NCBI GenBank assembly: GCA_934277495.1 | Contig: CAKQUI010000111.1 | Coordinates: 1 to 6,748, forward strand | DNA length: 6,748 nucleotides | Source of the DNA: an uncultured Clostridia bacterium | GTDB lineage: Bacteria; Bacillota; Clostridia; Peptostreptococcales; Anaerovoracaceae | Direction: 5' to 3' | In this document: positions 1 through 5,951 of the stretch, piece after piece | How positions within the stretch are numbered: position 1 is the first letter of the stretch | How the letters are laid out: every line of letters starts with the position of its first letter | Notes under the pieces: model-generated | The model's database searches: none | Told to the model about the DNA's origin: nothing | What the model saw: the letters and a program-made list of their open reading frames with translations, nothing else | Position numbers and translations under genes: made by a program

Positions 1-48
1 GCAACATTCAGCTCCTTCACAGAAGCACCTGTAACAGTGAAGTTCTGA
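1..48 (+). CDS. Possible 3' end of an upstream gene (partial)
   Basis: Reading from base 1, 15 sense codons (ending PVTVKF) are followed by TGA at 46-48. The other two forward frames also stop within about 51 bases, so the frame choice rests on plausible composition and on the terminator that follows 45 bases later at the spacing expected after a gene end. The piece is too short to name a family. It may instead be non-coding. If it is a gene, its transcript ends before the hydroxylase operon, so the two would not be co-transcribed. Confidence 0.35.
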   Translation, partial: ATFSSFTEAPVTVKF

Positions 49-93
49 TGTGAGATGAAAGACCACAGCAGATAAGATATAGTATACAAAGAT

Positions 94-128
94 ACCGCAG
101 ACTGTCATAGAAGGCAGCTGCGGTTTTT
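94..128 (+). terminator. Rho-independent terminator of the upstream gene
   Basis: CCGCAG (95-100) pairs with CTGCGG (118-123). The stem continues after a bulged A at 101 as CTGTC (102-106) with GGCAG (113-117), including one G-U pair, and closes on a 6-nt loop (107-112). A run of five T follows at 124-128. A strong GC-rich stem plus a U-tract is the classic intrinsic terminator layout on the + strand. It separates whatever lies upstream from the hydroxylase operon. Confidence 0.85.
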
Positions 129-149
129 CATTGTGCACATGTCAGGATG

Positions 150-174
150 TATTGCAGACAGATTGACTGCAATA
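150..174. promoter_or_regulatory. 25-bp dyad, candidate regulator operator
   Basis: TATTGCAG (150-157) and CTGCAATA (167-174) are perfect inverted arms separated by 9 bp. The size and symmetry suit a dimeric DNA-binding protein. The site lies about 165 bp before the first hydroxylase gene. The arms do not match the classical CRP (TGTGA) or FNR (TTGAT) half-sites. Which protein binds here, if any, is inference. Confidence 0.3.
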
Positions 175-214
175 AGTTTGCAGGGCAACTTTTTTTGAGA
201 AAAAATTTGTCAGA

Positions 215-262
215 ATATAAAAACTTGTAACACAGACTACTTATTAGATCTGGTTTTTATAT
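215..262 (+). repeat. Inverted repeat or hairpin in the operon leader
   Basis: ATATAAAAAC (215-224) and GTTTTTATAT (253-262) are perfect 10-bp inverted arms around a 28-nt loop. The loop contains a further 4-bp pairing, CAGA (233-236) with TCTG (249-252). In RNA this could form an AT-rich stem-loop if transcription starts upstream of it. In DNA the arms are too far apart for one ordinary Crp-type site. The arms are AT-rich, so chance is a real possibility. Confidence 0.3.
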
Positions 263-283
263 GTAAAATCAAATCAGGATAAA

Positions 284-295
284 AAATCATGATTT
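284..295. promoter_or_regulatory. 12-bp perfect palindrome before the first gene
   Basis: AAATCATGATTT is a perfect palindrome just upstream of the ribosome binding site of the first hydroxylase gene. Two further AAATCA copies stand upstream on the same strand (266-271 and 271-276). It could be a small operator near the transcription start. The motif is short and AT-rich, so the call is weak. Confidence 0.25.
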
Positions 296-312
296 ATTGC
301 AATCAGATCGAA

Positions 313-319
313 AAGGAGG
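313..319 (+). promoter_or_regulatory. Shine-Dalgarno that fixes the start of the FAD-subunit gene
   Basis: AAGGAGG lies 7 nt before the ATG at 327. The open frame extends back to a TTG at 297, but that codon lies upstream of this site and would place the ribosome binding site inside the gene. The ATG at 327 is therefore preferred. Confidence 0.85.
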
Positions 320-326
320 AACAAGT

Positions 327-1196
327 ATGACATTACCTGCATTTGATTATGTCAGAGCCGGAAGTCTGAAAGAGGCTTCAGAGCTTGCTTCAGAGAAAGG
401 CAGCAAAGCAATACTGATGGCAGGCGGCACAGACGTGATACTGCTTATGAAAGCAAAAGCTGTGCCTGCAGATACTGTGATCGATATAAAGGAGATATCA
501 GATCTTGACAGTATAGTGTTTTCGGAAGGGGAAGGCATGAGGATAGGCGCTCTTGCAAAACTCTTTGATATACAGACATCTGATATCGTCAGAGAAAAAA
601 TGCCGGCACTGGCAGACGCGGCACATTACGTGGCATCTGCACAGATAAGAAGAAAGGGCACGATGGCTGGAAACATCTGCAATGCCTCACCTTCTGCCGA
701 CACAGCTTCGATTTTACTCGCTATGGACGCAAAAGTAAAGGTCTATAACAATGAAAATGAAAAAGAGATCCCAATAGGTGATTTTTTCAAAGGAGTCAAG
801 AAGACCTGTCTTGAAAAAGGGGATATCGTTACAGAGATCTTCGTGCCGGAGCTGAAAAAAGGCGAAGGATCGGCATACTTCAAACATTCGGTAAGAAAAG
901 CCATGGATCTGGCGATCGTAGGAGTCGCTGCATGGGTGAAGATGGACGGAAACAGAGTAGCAGACTGCAGGATAGCGATGGGCGGAGTCGGTACTACTCC
1001 GCTGAGAGCAAACAGCGCAGAAAAGATACTGAAGGGCAGTGTGCTCACCGATGATCTGCTGGAAAAGGCAGCTGTGGCAGCCTCGGAAGAGTGTTCGCCG
1101 ATATCCGATGTGCGTGCATCTGCCGAATACAGGAAAGACATGATACGTGTATACACTAAGAGAGCAGTGAAAAAAGCTGTGGAGACTATGGCATAG
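327..1196 (+). CDS. Molybdenum hydroxylase FAD-binding subunit (CoxM/XdhB type)
   Basis: This is the medium subunit of a heterotrimeric xanthine dehydrogenase-family enzyme. It binds FAD and passes electrons between the [2Fe-2S] subunit and an external acceptor or donor, and is expected in the cytoplasm. The 289-aa length from ATG 327 is normal for the family. The first FAD motif, AGGTD, is at residues 32-36, and the second is the GTMAGNICNASPSAD stretch at 111-125. The C-terminal half (about 180-285) fits the CO-dehydrogenase flavoprotein C-terminal domain, with the GGVGTTP loop at 219-225. There is no Cys-rich insertion between the FAD motifs and the C-terminal domain, so it lacks the additional [4Fe-4S] cluster of 4-hydroxybenzoyl-CoA reductase beta subunits. 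It is the first gene of the operon; the next starts 15 bases after its stop. The substrate is unknown. Confidence 0.93.
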   Translation: MTLPAFDYVRAGSLKEASELASEKGSKAILMAGGTDVILLMKAKAVPADTVIDIKEISDLDSIVFSEGEGMRIGALAKLFDIQTSDIVREKMPALADAAHYVASAQIRRKGTMAGNICNASPSADTASILLAMDAKVKVYNNENEKEIPIGDFFKGVKKTCLEKGDIVTEIFVPELKKGEGSAYFKHSVRKAMDLAIVGVAAWVKMDGNRVADCRIAMGGVGTTPLRANSAEKILKGSVLTDDLLEKAAVAASEECSPISDVRASAEYRKDMIRVYTKRAVKKAVETMA

Positions 1197-1211
1197 GAAG
1201 GAGGAAGTGCT

Positions 1212-1694
1212 GTGAAAAGAGTTATAAGTTTCAGGTTGAACGGAGAACAGGTGGACGAATACGTTCAGGATAACATCACTATGGTGGACTTTCTCCGCAA
1301 GCAGATGCATCTGACAGGAACGAAGAGAGGCTGCGAAGAAGGAGAATGCGGCGCATGTACGATACTTCTGGATGGAAGAGCTGTGGACTCATGCATGATG
1401 CTGGCGGTCGAAGCAGATGGCCACGACGTAGTTACTATAGAAGGGGTAAAACAGGGAGATGTACTGCATCCGGTACAGAAGGAATTCATGGAAAAATGGG
1501 CGCTGCAGTGCGGCTTCTGCACTCCGGGAATGATAATGTCAGCGATATCACTGCTGCATGAAAATCCAAGCCCTACAGAGCAGGAAATCAGAGACGGTAT
1601 AGCAGGAAATCTCTGCAGATGTACAGGCTATGCCAAGATAGTAGAGGCTATAGATGCAGCAGCGAAAGCACTGGCAAAGGAGGTGGCTGAGTAA
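1212..1694 (+). CDS. Molybdenum hydroxylase [2Fe-2S] subunit (CoxS/XdhC-small type)
   Basis: This is the small subunit that relays electrons between the molybdenum site and FAD through two [2Fe-2S] clusters. At 160 aa it has the standard family length. The N-terminal plant-ferredoxin-like domain carries Cys41, Cys46, Cys49 and Cys61 (CEEGECGAC then C). The C-terminal helical domain carries Cys100, Cys103, Cys135 and Cys137 (CGFC and CRC, the latter followed by TGY). All eight ligands are present. The start is GTG at 1212, with AAGGAGG at 1198-1204 seven nt upstream; the only nearby alternative GTG (1207) runs into a stop two codons later. The stop codon TAA shares one base with the ATG of the next gene (TAATG), so translational coupling to the large subunit is likely. 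Confidence 0.96.
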   Translation: MKRVISFRLNGEQVDEYVQDNITMVDFLRKQMHLTGTKRGCEEGECGACTILLDGRAVDSCMMLAVEADGHDVVTIEGVKQGDVLHPVQKEFMEKWALQCGFCTPGMIMSAISLLHENPSPTEQEIRDGIAGNLCRCTGYAKIVEAIDAAAKALAKEVAE

Positions 1695-4153
1695 TGGCAA
1701 TGAAGGGAAAGGAATATTACGCTGAGATCGAGAGCGTATACAAGAAACCTGAAGACTATAAGCTGGCAGGGCAGGGCAACGCGTATGTGCGTGTAGATGC
1801 AGAAGCTAAGGTAACAGGAACTGCCGTATATACAGATGATGTGTATCTGCCGGATACATGGTACTGCAAGCTTGTACACAGTCCGTACGCTCATGCCAGG
1901 ATAAAGAGTATCGATTTCACAGAAGCTCTCAAGGTGCCGGGTGTAAAAGCCACACTTACAGGTGCGGACTTTCCGGAAGGACATAATCTGGGGAATCCTG
2001 AAGCATTCAAGGAACTTGCGGACAAAGAGCCCCTGTGCCGCAGCAAGGTACGTATGGTAGGCGATGAAGTGGCAGCAGTGTGCGCGACTACGGAAGAAGC
2101 AGCAGAAGAGGCTGCAGCACTTGTCAAGGTGGAATACGAACCTCTGCCGGTAGTGCTGGATCCTTTCGATGCAATGGCAGTAGATGCAGAGCCGATACAT
2201 TATCCGGCAGACCAGGAAGGTACAGCAAACAACCTGTCTATCTTTACTGTTATGAAAGCGGGAGATCCTGACAGGATGTTCGAAGAGGCTGATTACACTG
2301 ACAAGCGGTACTACCAGACCCAGGAAATGGTGCACGCAGCCATCGAGCCTCACGGTGCTATCGCCAAATACGAGAATGGTGAATGGACTATCTGGACGAC
2401 GACTCAGGGAGCATATGTATCCCGTTACTGGATCGCATGGGGACTCGGAGTTCCTGAATCAAAGGTAAGGCTTATCAAGCCGATGCTGGGAGGCGGATTC
2501 GGAGGGAAGCTGGATGTATTCGCACATGAACTCTGCCCTTGTAAATTTGCACAGATGACAGGCCATCCTGTAAAATGCATACTCAAGAGAGATGAAGTGT
2601 TCAAATGCACGAGAACGAGACATCCTATAGCATTCCAGATAGAAAGTGCATTCACAAAGGAAGGCAAGATGCTGGCAAAGAGATGCAGGCATATACTCGA
2701 TGGCGGAGCCTACGGCGGATCAGGTATAGCAGCAAACACACTTTCCCTGATATGTGCGACATTCCCATACAAGGTGGAAAACATAGACATGATAGCCAGA
2801 AGACCGTATACGAACCATCCTGCATCAGGTGCCATGAGAGGATATTCAGCGTGTCAGGTCCACTTTGCGCATGAAATACATATGGACGAGGTCGCAAACA
2901 AACTGGGAATAGACCCTGTGAAACTCAGACGCATGAATGAGATCACTCCATATTACACAGGTCCGACAGGGCTTGAATTCACATCGTGCCGTTTCGAGGA
3001 ATGTATGACGGCATGTGCTGACTATATCGACTGGGAACACAGAGACAGATATCCTGTGGGAAGTGGTGAAGCTATCGGATTTTCGGGTTCGGGATTCATG
3101 TCAGGAACAGGCTTCCCTGTTCTCGTGACACCTCATTACTGCTCGGCAGCAACTATGGTCAGACTCAACAGAGAAGGTTATGCAGTCGTGTTCTCCGGTG
3201 CAAATGATATAGGCCAGGGCTGTGACACGGTAATGACGATGATAGTTGCCGAAGAACTGGGACTGGATATGGATGAAGTCAAGCTGATACAGTCAGATAC
3301 GACAGCAACTCCGTGGGATGCAGGTTCATTCGGCTCCCGTGTAACCTTCCTGGGAGGAAACGCATGCCGTCATGCTGTAGGCGATGCCAAGCTGAAGCTG
3401 CTTACTCACTGGGCGGAGGAATGGGGATGCAAGCCTCAGGATATAAAGATGGCTGATCACAGAGTCTTCCTGCCAGGGGATGAAGACAAGAACATCTCGT
3501 ACAACGAGGCATGCTTCGGATATGAAGAAAAGAACTTCGGAAGATGCGTTGCCGGCGTAGGCGCATTTGCTCATGAAGGGGACAAAGACATATATGTGAA
3601 GAACGTAGGAAACTATGCAACAGCATACTCATTCTCGGCTTCTGCAGCAAAGGTCAAAGTGGACATGGAGACAGGTGCCGTGGAGCTTCAGGACTTTGTT
3701 TTCGGCCACGATTGCGGAAGGCCGCTGAACATAAGGGCTGTTGAAGGCCAGATCGAGGGTTCGGTACTGCTTGGCCTTGGATTCACATGCTTTGAAGAAT
3801 GTGTATATGACAAGGACGGCAGACCTCTGAATCCGTCCTTCAGAGACTACAGGTTCCCGACAGCCCTGGATATGCCGGCTATCAAGACGATAATATGCAG
3901 TGAAGAGGATCCGGACGGACCTATGGGTGCGAAGGAAGCAGGCGAAGGTTCGACAGCACCTGTCGGTTCAGCTATCGGTAATGCTATAAACTATGCGACA
4001 GGACTCACATTCAAGGAACTGCCGATAACTCCGGAAAAACTCTGGCGGGCTCTCAGAGAGCATGAGAGAACAGGCAGAACAGAATTCGGTGCAGAGGATC
4101 TGCCGGCAAAATTCGATGCAATGCCTCCTCTCCCTGAGCGTTACGATGTTTAA
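1694..4153 (+). CDS. Molybdenum hydroxylase molybdopterin-binding subunit, 4-hydroxybenzoyl-CoA reductase-like
   Basis: This is the catalytic large subunit of a xanthine dehydrogenase-family enzyme, carrying the molybdopterin (probably cytosine dinucleotide) cofactor. At 819 aa it is complete and slightly long. The N-terminal domain (about 30-150) is followed by the EPH motif at 218-220, the TTTQ stretch at 235-238 and the Mo loop GGGFGGK at 266-272. Arg382 lies in AMRGYSACQ. Next come GANDIGQG at 502-509, GSFGSRVTF at 544-552, the GQIEG stretch at 685-689, and the catalytic-base region GAKEAGEG at 745-752, where Glu751 matches the catalytic Glu of the family. The CO dehydrogenase signature AYRCSFR is absent. 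The GSFGSRVTFLGGNA and GAKEAGEG stretches recall 4-hydroxybenzoyl-CoA reductase alpha subunits more than xanthine dehydrogenases; this is a by-eye judgement. An SD (AGGAGG ending at 1683) lies inside the previous gene. Substrate and reaction direction are open. Confidence 0.94.
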   Translation: MAMKGKEYYAEIESVYKKPEDYKLAGQGNAYVRVDAEAKVTGTAVYTDDVYLPDTWYCKLVHSPYAHARIKSIDFTEALKVPGVKATLTGADFPEGHNLGNPEAFKELADKEPLCRSKVRMVGDEVAAVCATTEEAAEEAAALVKVEYEPLPVVLDPFDAMAVDAEPIHYPADQEGTANNLSIFTVMKAGDPDRMFEEADYTDKRYYQTQEMVHAAIEPHGAIAKYENGEWTIWTTTQGAYVSRYWIAWGLGVPESKVRLIKPMLGGGFGGKLDVFAHELCPCKFAQMTGHPVKCILKRDEVFKCTRTRHPIAFQIESAFTKEGKMLAKRCRHILDGGAYGGSGIAANTLSLICATFPYKVENIDMIARRPYTNHPASGAMRGYSACQVHFAHEIHMDEVANKLGIDPVKLRRMNEITPYYTGPTGLEFTSCRFEECMTACADYIDWEHRDRYPVGSGEAIGFSGSGFMSGTGFPVLVTPHYCSAATMVRLNREGYAVVFSGANDIGQGCDTVMTMIVAEELGLDMDEVKLIQSDTTATPWDAGSFGSRVTFLGGNACRHAVGDAKLKLLTHWAEEWGCKPQDIKMADHRVFLPGDEDKNISYNEACFGYEEKNFGRCVAGVGAFAHEGDKDIYVKNVGNYATAYSFSASAAKVKVDMETGAVELQDFVFGHDCGRPLNIRAVEGQIEGSVLLGLGFTCFEECVYDKDGRPLNPSFRDYRFPTALDMPAIKTIICSEEDPDGPMGAKEAGEGSTAPVGSAIGNAINYATGLTFKELPITPEKLWRALREHERTGRTEFGAEDLPAKFDAMPPLPERYDV

Positions 4154-4212
4154 AAATACAGGTAAGTACAGCTGATCAGCATATTCAGCATCTGACGGAA
4201 GGGACAGGAAAA

Positions 4213-4243
4213 GCCGTATACAGCTTTCGAAGCTGTATACGGC
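4213..4243. repeat. Perfect 31-nt palindrome between hydroxylase and accessory genes
   Basis: GCCGTATACAGCTT (4213-4226) and its exact reverse complement (4230-4243) flank a 3-nt centre (TCG), giving a 14-bp stem. It lies 60 bases after the molybdopterin-subunit stop and ends 9 bases before the Shine-Dalgarno of the next gene. No T-tract follows on the + strand (ATACTTA), so it is not a textbook terminator in the operon direction. The minus-strand flank does have TTTT, but no minus-strand gene ends here. Plausible roles are 3'-end protection of the hydroxylase mRNA, partial attenuation, RNase processing, or an operator. A shorter perfect palindrome, GCTGATCAGC, sits upstream at 4171-4180. Confidence 0.6.
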
Positions 4244-4269
4244 ATACTTAATGGAGGATATCAGGATAT

Positions 4270-4749
4270 ATGGTACACGAATATATGAGACAGAGAGAAG
4301 ATCTCGTTAAACAGATCCGCGAGTGCATGCCGCTGATCGAAACAGAAAGAGCAGTCTACATAAGAGCTGAATACGGCAGGCTGCAGTCCATAATAGGTAC
4401 AGGATACTGGGATAAAGAGGCGGGAAGATCGGAGATCTTCCACGGCAGGACAGGTGACGATCTGGCACTTATAGATGACAGACCGAAGGATCCGTACGAT
4501 ATAACAGTTGAGGAACTTGAGTGGATCACAAGACAGTATAAACACATAGAAAGATGCGGAACAGACACATATCTCAATTTTTTCAATATGATGCCTGAGG
4601 ACAGGGAACGTATAAGACTCATTGCAGGTATGTGGAGAAAACTTACACATGAGGAACTTTGTACAGAACAGGAAGTAAGGGCACTGAGAGAGGGTCATGA
4701 CAGCTTTACAGAACGGAAACTCAGCGACCCGGTAAAGGTAATAAGATAG
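4270..4749 (+). CDS. Unrecognised 159-aa charged, helix-rich protein
   Basis: I do not recognise a family. The product is hydrophilic, has no signal peptide or membrane segment, and is dominated by charged, helix-forming residues, especially at 1-40 and 80-145. It has three Cys (19, 97 and 131) with no metal-binding spacing. Trp residues at about 46, 85 and 122 and Tyr-rich stretches suggest a folded domain rather than a disordered tail. The ATG at 4270 follows GGAGG (4253-4257) at 12 nt, which is slightly long; the next in-frame Met is five codons later. The gene sits between the hydroxylase genes and the trigger-factor-like gene, 35 nt before the latter, so co-transcription with it is likely. 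A role in maturation or regulation of the hydroxylase is guilt by association only. Codon use resembles the neighbours. Confidence 0.75.
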   Translation: MVHEYMRQREDLVKQIRECMPLIETERAVYIRAEYGRLQSIIGTGYWDKEAGRSEIFHGRTGDDLALIDDRPKDPYDITVEELEWITRQYKHIERCGTDTYLNFFNMMPEDRERIRLIAGMWRKLTHEELCTEQEVRALREGHDSFTERKLSDPVKVIR

Positions 4750-4784
4750 ATATACCGGAAACAAAGAACGGCAGGAGGAAGATC

Positions 4785-5951
4785 ATGAGGATAGAGAAAA
4801 AAGATATAAGCAGCTGTATACTTGATGTGACGATATCAGCAGGGAAAAATGAATTCGACGATGCACGCAGGAAAGCATATATAGAGACCACAGACAGGTA
4901 TGCAGTACCGGGTAAAGCTGCGGGTATGGCAGATGTCGATGAGCTGGAAAGGCTGTATGGCCCGGCTGTACTCTATGATGAAGCCCTGGAGAAGATCGTA
5001 CCTGAGCTGTTCGGGAGGTTTCTGGATGATGAGTGTATACGTATCACAGGAAAACCTGAAATGTATGATATGCAGTTTGAAAACGGCGGTGCCACTTTCA
5101 GTATAAGGGCATACATGTATCCGGATATAGTGCTCGGTGAATACCGGGATATATGTGTGCCTTTCAGGCGAAGCGGAGAACAGGAGCAGTTCGAGAAAGC
5201 TGTGCTGCAGAAAGCCTGTGAGAATATGAAAGGCGAGATACCGCCGCATATGATAGAACAGCAGCTGGATGCGATCATTGCAAGGGAAAAAATGAATATT
5301 GCAGGTGAAGCGATATATCATCTGCTTGCAGATGCACTGGCGATACTGAAGGAAGCATATAACGCCGCAGGTGCTGCAAGACCGCTTGTACAGGTAAGGC
5401 GGGAAGCTATGGACCTGATGCTGCAGACTGTTTCAGAAGAGCATGCCGGTGACTGGCAGTCGTTTTTCAGAGATGAGATAACTGTGATGGCAGAAAGATA
5501 TCATGTACTTCCTGAAAATTTCGGACAGCAGCTGGATAATATCATAGACGGCAGGATGAAGAACAAGTCCGTGATGAAGCATGATGACCTGATAGACGAG
5601 GTCTTCAGTGCTTATCTGGGATCGCTGGAGCTTACTGAGGAGCAGTGGAAAAACCAGAGACAGATCCAGGCTGCAAAGGAGGTATGTCTTGATCTCATGC
5701 TGGATGCAGTTGCAGAAAAAGAAAAGCTTGGTATCACGGATGATGAAATCAGGCAGGCCGTGGAGGGTATAGCAGCACAATGCGGCGTCGAGCCAGAAGA
5801 AGCTGAAGCGGAACTTGACAGGAAAGCCCTGGAATGGAAGCTCCTCCGGGATAAAGCAGCTGCTCTCGTGCTCGACAGTGCGAAGACCGATGAAGAGCTG
5901 CGCAGCAGACTTGAAGCAGAAAGAGCTGCGGAGACAGTAAATCATTCCTGA
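4785..5951 (+). CDS. Trigger-factor-like chaperone lacking the PPIase domain
   Basis: Residues 1-125 follow the trigger factor N-terminal ribosome-binding domain without obvious gaps up to residue 50, including a YG at 58-59 and a YPDIVLGEY strand at 112-120 like the YPEVEL of trigger factor. In the signature where E. coli has G-F-R-K-G-K-V-P (43-50), this protein has G-K-A-A-G-M-A-D at the same numbers, so the ribosome-contacting Phe-Arg-Lys triplet is lost. After residue 130 it passes directly into sequence like the C-terminal chaperone domain (IPPHMIEQQLDAII, 152-165; LDLMLDAVAEKEKLGITDDE, 302-321), leaving no space for the roughly 100-aa FKBP-type isomerase domain. The C-terminal part appears duplicated. 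AGGAGG (4773-4778) lies 6 nt before ATG 4785. It may be a specialised chaperone for the neighbouring hydroxylase (inference). It is unlikely to be the housekeeping trigger factor, which normally neighbours clpP/clpX. Confidence 0.8.
   Translation: MRIEKKDISSCILDVTISAGKNEFDDARRKAYIETTDRYAVPGKAAGMADVDELERLYGPAVLYDEALEKIVPELFGRFLDDECIRITGKPEMYDMQFENGGATFSIRAYMYPDIVLGEYRDICVPFRRSGEQEQFEKAVLQKACENMKGEIPPHMIEQQLDAIIAREKMNIAGEAIYHLLADALAILKEAYNAAGAARPLVQVRREAMDLMLQTVSEEHAGDWQSFFRDEITVMAERYHVLPENFGQQLDNIIDGRMKNKSVMKHDDLIDEVFSAYLGSLELTEEQWKNQRQIQAAKEVCLDLMLDAVAEKEKLGITDDEIRQAVEGIAAQCGVEPEEAEAELDRKALEWKLLRDKAAALVLDSAKTDEELRSRLEAERAAETVNHS

Larger units (their letters stand above)
129..326 (+). promoter_or_regulatory. 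AT-rich leader of the molybdenum hydroxylase operon
   Basis: This non-coding stretch must hold the promoter of the operon, since a terminator precedes it. No consensus pair is convincing. The best weak candidates are TTGAGA (195-200) with TATAAA (216-221), at a short 15-nt spacing, and a TAAAAT (264-269) without a good -35 box. Poor -35 matches would fit an activator-dependent promoter (inference). Three dyads lie here: 8-bp arms at 150-157/167-174, 10-bp arms at 215-224/253-262, and a perfect 12-bp palindrome at 284-295. I saw no tRNA, and nothing I recognise as a known riboswitch, including the Moco type. Confidence 0.5.

Noticed and set aside
297..326. N-terminal extension of the FAD subunit from TTG 297
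   Set aside because: The strong Shine-Dalgarno at 313-319 lies within this stretch and is well spaced for ATG 327; the extra ten residues do not resemble the family N-terminus.
714..1310. Minus-strand open frame (198 codons) opposite the FAD subunit
   Set aside because: It is the antisense shadow of a motif-bearing gene, with low-plausibility composition and no domain.
1628..2353. Long minus-strand open frame (241 codons) opposite the hydroxylase genes
   Set aside because: It lies antisense to well-supported genes with clear family motifs; its translation is rich in Cys, His and Phe, typical of a shadow frame, and has no recognisable domain.
1694..4153. Aerobic CO dehydrogenase large subunit, suggested by the FAD-FeS-Mo (M-S-L) gene order
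   Set aside because: The form I CODH active-site signature AYRCSFR is absent; the corresponding segment reads AMRGYSACQ.
4213..4243. Textbook rho-independent terminator
   Set aside because: The stem is perfect, but no U-run follows on the + strand and no minus-strand gene ends here; kept as a palindrome of unknown role.
4423..4441. 8-bp perfect hairpin (GGAAGATC / GATCTTCC) inside the 159-aa gene
   Set aside because: It lies within coding sequence, is short, has no T-tract, and is compatible with chance.
4785..5951. Housekeeping trigger factor (tig)
   Set aside because: It lacks space for the PPIase domain, has lost the FRK docking triplet, and is not next to clpP/clpX.
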